64,000 bases of DNA, taken from assembly GCA_018897105.1 (NCBI GenBank), contig JAHILF010000164.1, positions 36,966 through 100,965 on the forward strand, read 5' to 3'. A program made the position numbers and the translations under genes. Positions 61,818 to 64,000 of the stretch are shown one piece after another. Positions within the stretch are counted from its first letter, which is position 1. Each line of letters opens with the position of its first letter. The notes beneath the pieces are model-generated. The model had not been told where the DNA came from. It searched no databases and saw only the letters and a list, made by a program, of their open reading frames with translations. Source of the stretch: Pseudomonadota bacterium (lineage in GTDB: Bacteria; Desulfobacterota; Desulfobulbia; Desulfobulbales; SURF-16).

Positions 61818-62285
61818 CATGTGTGATTGAATGTTCCAGATTGACTTTTTAAGGTTTACATGGCCGATCCGCCGCATTTTTTTTGTGTCGGCTGAATTAG
61901 CATGGTAGAGCAAACGGACTTTTACTTTCCATCACATTGACATACGAAGATACATCTCTAATACATGCCATGTTACATAGAATCCTGCGCTAGCAATCAG
62001 AGAACGGAACTGCCAATGTCCAAGCCGATTTGCTGACTCTGAGTTTTGTTCAATTGCTTGTCGCCCCCCACTCGCAGCTTGCATATACTGCCAAACAACG
62101 TTTGATCTTCCCGGCCATACCCCTGAACACTTATTCTCCCCTGCCGGACCTGTTGAAAAAAGAGAAAAATAAGCAAAAACTTGATAAAAAATCCCCCGGT
62201 TACAAAATAATTGTATTATGTTCATATATAGTTATGTTGTTGCGGGAGACATCTTATCATTTCAACCTTAAGGAACTCAGAAGCC
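61818..62285. other. Non-coding stretch between the TAC operon and the lysine-rich gene
   Basis: No convincing gene is visible over about 470 bases. A promoter-like pair, TTGACA (61937-61942) and TAATAC (61959-61964) with a 16-base spacer, points right but faces no long reading frame, so a small RNA is possible. A 97-residue minus-strand frame (61932-62225) has no recognisable family. A CTGTTGAAAAA match at 62150-62160 resembles the MITE end but has no partner. Confidence 0.35.
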
Positions 62286-62405
62286 ATGAGCAAAGCACAG
62301 GACAGCAAGAAGGAAACTAAAAAGAAACCGGCAAAAACCACAAAAGAAAAAAAAATAGCCAAGAAGGCAAAAAAAGAAGAGAAGAAGACCTTTGGAGGGT
62401 CGTGA
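62286..62405 (+). CDS. Very small lysine/alanine-rich protein
   Basis: Thirty-nine residues, MSKAQDSKKETKKKPAKT..., ending KKTFGGS; about two in five residues are Lys. TAAGGA lies 11 bases before the ATG. The composition resembles small basic nucleic-acid-binding or ribosome-associated peptides, or a histone-H1-like tail. No family is recognisable and a chance reading frame is possible. Confidence 0.42.
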   Translation: MSKAQDSKKETKKKPAKTTKEKKIAKKAKKEEKKTFGGS

Positions 62406-62556
62406 AGAAATTCTCCGCTGACTTGTTAAGGAGAGGTCTGCCTGAAATCAGATCGCCCCTGACCCGTCGCCAACAGGTCTGAGAGGCTTATCTTGTGCTG
62501 TTTTGGGAACCGAGGACAGTTGCCATGCCAAAATGCCTGCAAAGGAAAGAAAATTC

Positions 62557-63462
62557 ATGAGAAAAATGGTAGCAAAAGAAGAAATGAGTCTTCTTTCGTT
62601 TTTGACAGGTTGCGGCTATTCGAAAAAAAAGGTGAAGCAACTGGTAAAGCATCGGGCGGTTTTGGTCAGTTCCAAGACGGCGAAACGGCATGATCAAAGT
62701 CTGTTGCCGGGTGACGAGATAGTCATCAAGACGGAAAAAGAGATGAGCGAAGAGGGCCATCAGTGCCCTGGCCTGGAGATTGTTTATGAAGATGACGATG
62801 TGATTGTCATAAACAAACCGGCAAGGCTGTTGACCATTGCCACGGAAAAAGAAAAAATAAAAACTGCCTATTACAAACTCACAGCCTATCTCAGAGAACG
62901 GACCAAATCGAAGGAGCAACGCCTCTTCATTGTCCACAGATTAGACCGCGACACCTCGGGTTTGCTTGTTTTCGCCAAAAACGAAACCGCCCAGCAGATT
63001 CTGCAGGAAAACTGGCAGAGCGTTGATAAGAAATATGCCGCCATTGTCGAGGGATCCCCCAAAGAGAAGAGCGGACAGGTGTCCAGCCACCTGCGGGAGT
63101 CAAAGTCCTTGCGTGTCTATTCGGTCAGTGGCAACGATGAAGACGGCAAATTCTCTGTGACTAACTTTGAAGTGCTGCAAGAGGGCAACGGCTGTGCCCT
63201 CCTTAATATAAGCCTCGAAACCGGCAGAAAAAATCAGATTCGTGTGCACCTGGCCGACATCGGTCATCCGGTGGCGGGCGACAAAAAATACGGGGCAAAA
63301 ACAGACCCATTGGGTCGTCTTGCCCTGCATGCCTATTACCTCGCTTTTGACCACCCGACTATGGGAAAGCGCCTGGAATTTCAGATCAAAATGCCTGGGA
63401 AATTCAATACGCTTTTTTCAAAAAAATCAGAAGATGAAGATGCCGGCACCAAAAAGTCCTGA
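62557..63462 (+). CDS. RluA-family 23S rRNA/tRNA pseudouridine synthase
   Basis: The roughly 301-residue protein has an N-terminal S4 RNA-binding domain (LLSFLTGCGYSKKKVKQLVKHRAVLV, LLPGDEIVI) and a RluA catalytic domain. The latter has IVYEDDDVIVINKPARLLT, the catalytic Asp in FIVHRLDRDTSGLLVFAKN, YAAIVEGSP, LNISLETGRKNQIRVHLADIGHPVAGDKKYG and RLALHAYYLAF. The target uridine (RluC/D-like or other) is open. The ATG at 62557 has AAGGAA nine bases upstream; in-frame TTG 62503 and ATG 62533 are alternatives. Confidence 0.9.
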   Translation: MRKMVAKEEMSLLSFLTGCGYSKKKVKQLVKHRAVLVSSKTAKRHDQSLLPGDEIVIKTEKEMSEEGHQCPGLEIVYEDDDVIVINKPARLLTIATEKEKIKTAYYKLTAYLRERTKSKEQRLFIVHRLDRDTSGLLVFAKNETAQQILQENWQSVDKKYAAIVEGSPKEKSGQVSSHLRESKSLRVYSVSGNDEDGKFSVTNFEVLQEGNGCALLNISLETGRKNQIRVHLADIGHPVAGDKKYGAKTDPLGRLALHAYYLAFDHPTMGKRLEFQIKMPGKFNTLFSKKSEDEDAGTKKS

Positions 63463-63475
63463 ATCAATTTAAAAC

Positions 63476-63503
63476 TTGACTTTTAGAAAATTTGTAGTAA
63501 TCT
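63476..63503 (+). promoter_or_regulatory. Promoter of the initiator tRNA gene
   Basis: TTGACT and TAATCT boxes with a 16-base spacer end 13 bases before the tRNA 5' end, a normal distance for tRNA genes. Confidence 0.65.
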
Positions 63504-63516
63504 AATCAAGATAAGC

Positions 63517-63593
<77 letters not shown>

Positions 63594-63602
63594 AGCAAAT
63601 TC

Positions 63603-63638
63603 AAAGGATTAGCCAATATTGGTTAATCCTTTTTTTGT
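63603..63638 (+). terminator. Terminator after tRNA-fMet
   Basis: AAAGGATTA pairs with TAATCCTTT around a self-complementary CCAATATTGG centre, followed by a T run. It is a strong palindromic hairpin suited to stop tRNA transcription. Confidence 0.85.
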
Positions 63639-63678
63639 TTCAGTGCCCCATATAGGTGTCCATTTCACCCTCTCCAAG

Positions 63679-63759
63679 CTACTTCATTCGACTCAGTTCG
63701 TCCTCAGTCACAAGATTGTACCTTTTAAATACTGCCGTAGTTTTGTGACCACTGGCAGC
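63679..63759 (-). pseudogene. 3' remnant of a tyrosine-recombinase (integrase) gene
   Basis: The minus-strand peptide [20 protein letters not shown] ends DELSRMK before a TAG. The [12 protein letters not shown] pattern is the C-terminal box of phage-type integrases and contains the catalytic-type Tyr. Only about 25 residues remain; the rest is separated by the IS end at 63760. Its closeness to tRNA-fMet fits an element that integrated at that tRNA. The reading frame continues from the transposase, which gives a chimeric ORF. Confidence 0.68.
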
Positions 63760-64000
63760 TGACCGGGTCAAGTAAAAATGGACACTTTTGTTTACGGCTT
63801 TTTTCAGAAGCCACAGTTTCTCGAATTCTTTGGGGCTGACATAACCAAGACAGGAATGACGCCTGTTGCTGTTATAAAACATTTCTATGTAATCAACGGT
63901 GTCTCGTCTGGCTTCCTCTCGGGTCGTATAGCTTGAAAAAAAGACCCTTTCGGTCTTGAGGCTGCCGAAAAAACTCTCTGCAACAGCGTTGTCCCAGCAG
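63760..64000 (-). mobile_element. IS3-family insertion sequence, end and transposase OrfB C-terminal part (runs off window)
   Basis: The open frame on the minus strand encodes [19 protein letters not shown], then a long segment ending [24 protein letters not shown], which is the DDE-region end of an IS3-family OrfB with the catalytic Glu in AESFF. The apparent IS end is TGACCGGGTCAAGTAAAAAT at 63760-63785, a typical TG-starting terminal repeat. The frame lacks a stop inside the IS and runs out into the integrase remnant; a one-base insertion near the usual stop (GCCGTAAAC in place of GCCTAAAC) could explain this. Confidence 0.85.

Noticed and set aside
62150..62160. CTGTTGAAAAA resembling the MITE end
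   Set aside because: Only 11 bases and no opposite end nearby.
61932..62225. 97-codon minus-strand frame in the accessory gap
   Set aside because: No recognisable family, no Shine-Dalgarno sequence, no operon context; cannot be told from chance.
63656..63665. GTGTCCATTT like the inner part of the IS3 terminal repeat
   Set aside because: Match is ten bases and does not extend; the true IS end is better placed at 63760.

Overview
The window is 64 kb of Gram-negative chromosome, most likely from a sulfur-metabolising member of the Desulfobacterota (Desulfobulbales-like). This is an inference from gene content: a complete tolQRAB/cpoB envelope set, an IspH-UbiA fusion, a TorD/PsrA/PsrB-type molybdoenzyme cluster, a CoA-disulfide reductase-rhodanese locus, citramalate synthase and a small DUF4911-like protein. 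No rRNA or other decisive marker is present, so the genus is open.

Layout. 0-7.8 kb is a tight plus-strand series: end of manC, bpt, ispH-ubiA, ftsY, a DjlA-like co-chaperone, an aminotransferase, a queuosine-tRNA mannosyltransferase homologue, a DUF1178 protein and an orphan ORF. 7.8-16 kb holds glgB, yqgE, a YkgJ-type protein, rlmH, a NifU-type scaffold, cheV and ppsA, closed by a strong two-way terminator. 16-21 kb is the minus-strand tolQ-R-A-B-cpoB operon, which lacks pal. 21-24 kb is hom-apgM-ybgC. 24-28 kb is torD, a Tat-exported molybdopterin oxidoreductase and a four-cluster ferredoxin subunit, behind a promoter whose spacer is filled by a perfect palindrome. 28-43 kb is housekeeping: a GGDEF regulator, trmL, an M23 peptidase, lysC-cimA-comEA, a PHP protein, miaB, a TolC-like protein, purB, recJ and miaA.

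43-49 kb is a patch of gene decay. A CoA-disulfide reductase-rhodanese gene is out of frame in the middle, a REC-histidine kinase gene has three frame breaks, and a response regulator gene has one frame break plus a stop codon at its invariant lysine. serC and a radical SAM gene between them are intact. 49-60 kb carries rlmN, a glycine-zipper protein, an rtcB operon with an HTH/Zn-ribbon protein, a pseudokinase-TPR-WD40 protein, a MITE-like element touching the stop codon of a BepA-like protease, recN and a PP-loop tRNA sulfuration enzyme.

60-64 kb is accessory DNA between tRNA-Thr(CGT) and tRNA-fMet. The main item is a three-gene operon of HigB-like toxin, HigA-like antitoxin with a C-terminal extension, and a SecB-like chaperone, matching a toxin-antitoxin-chaperone (TAC) system. 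It is bracketed by two similar terminator-like hairpins. Beyond the initiator tRNA, an integrase 3' end is interrupted by an IS3-family element running off the window.

RNA-modification genes are common here (rlmH, trmL, miaB, miaA, rlmN, an RluA-type synthase, a PP-loop enzyme and the queuosine glycosyltransferase homologue). The TAC module is the most complete accessory system in the window. The IspH-UbiA fusion, the anchor-less PsrAB-like enzyme, the pseudokinase-WD40 protein and the rtcB operon are the other parts most worth following up.
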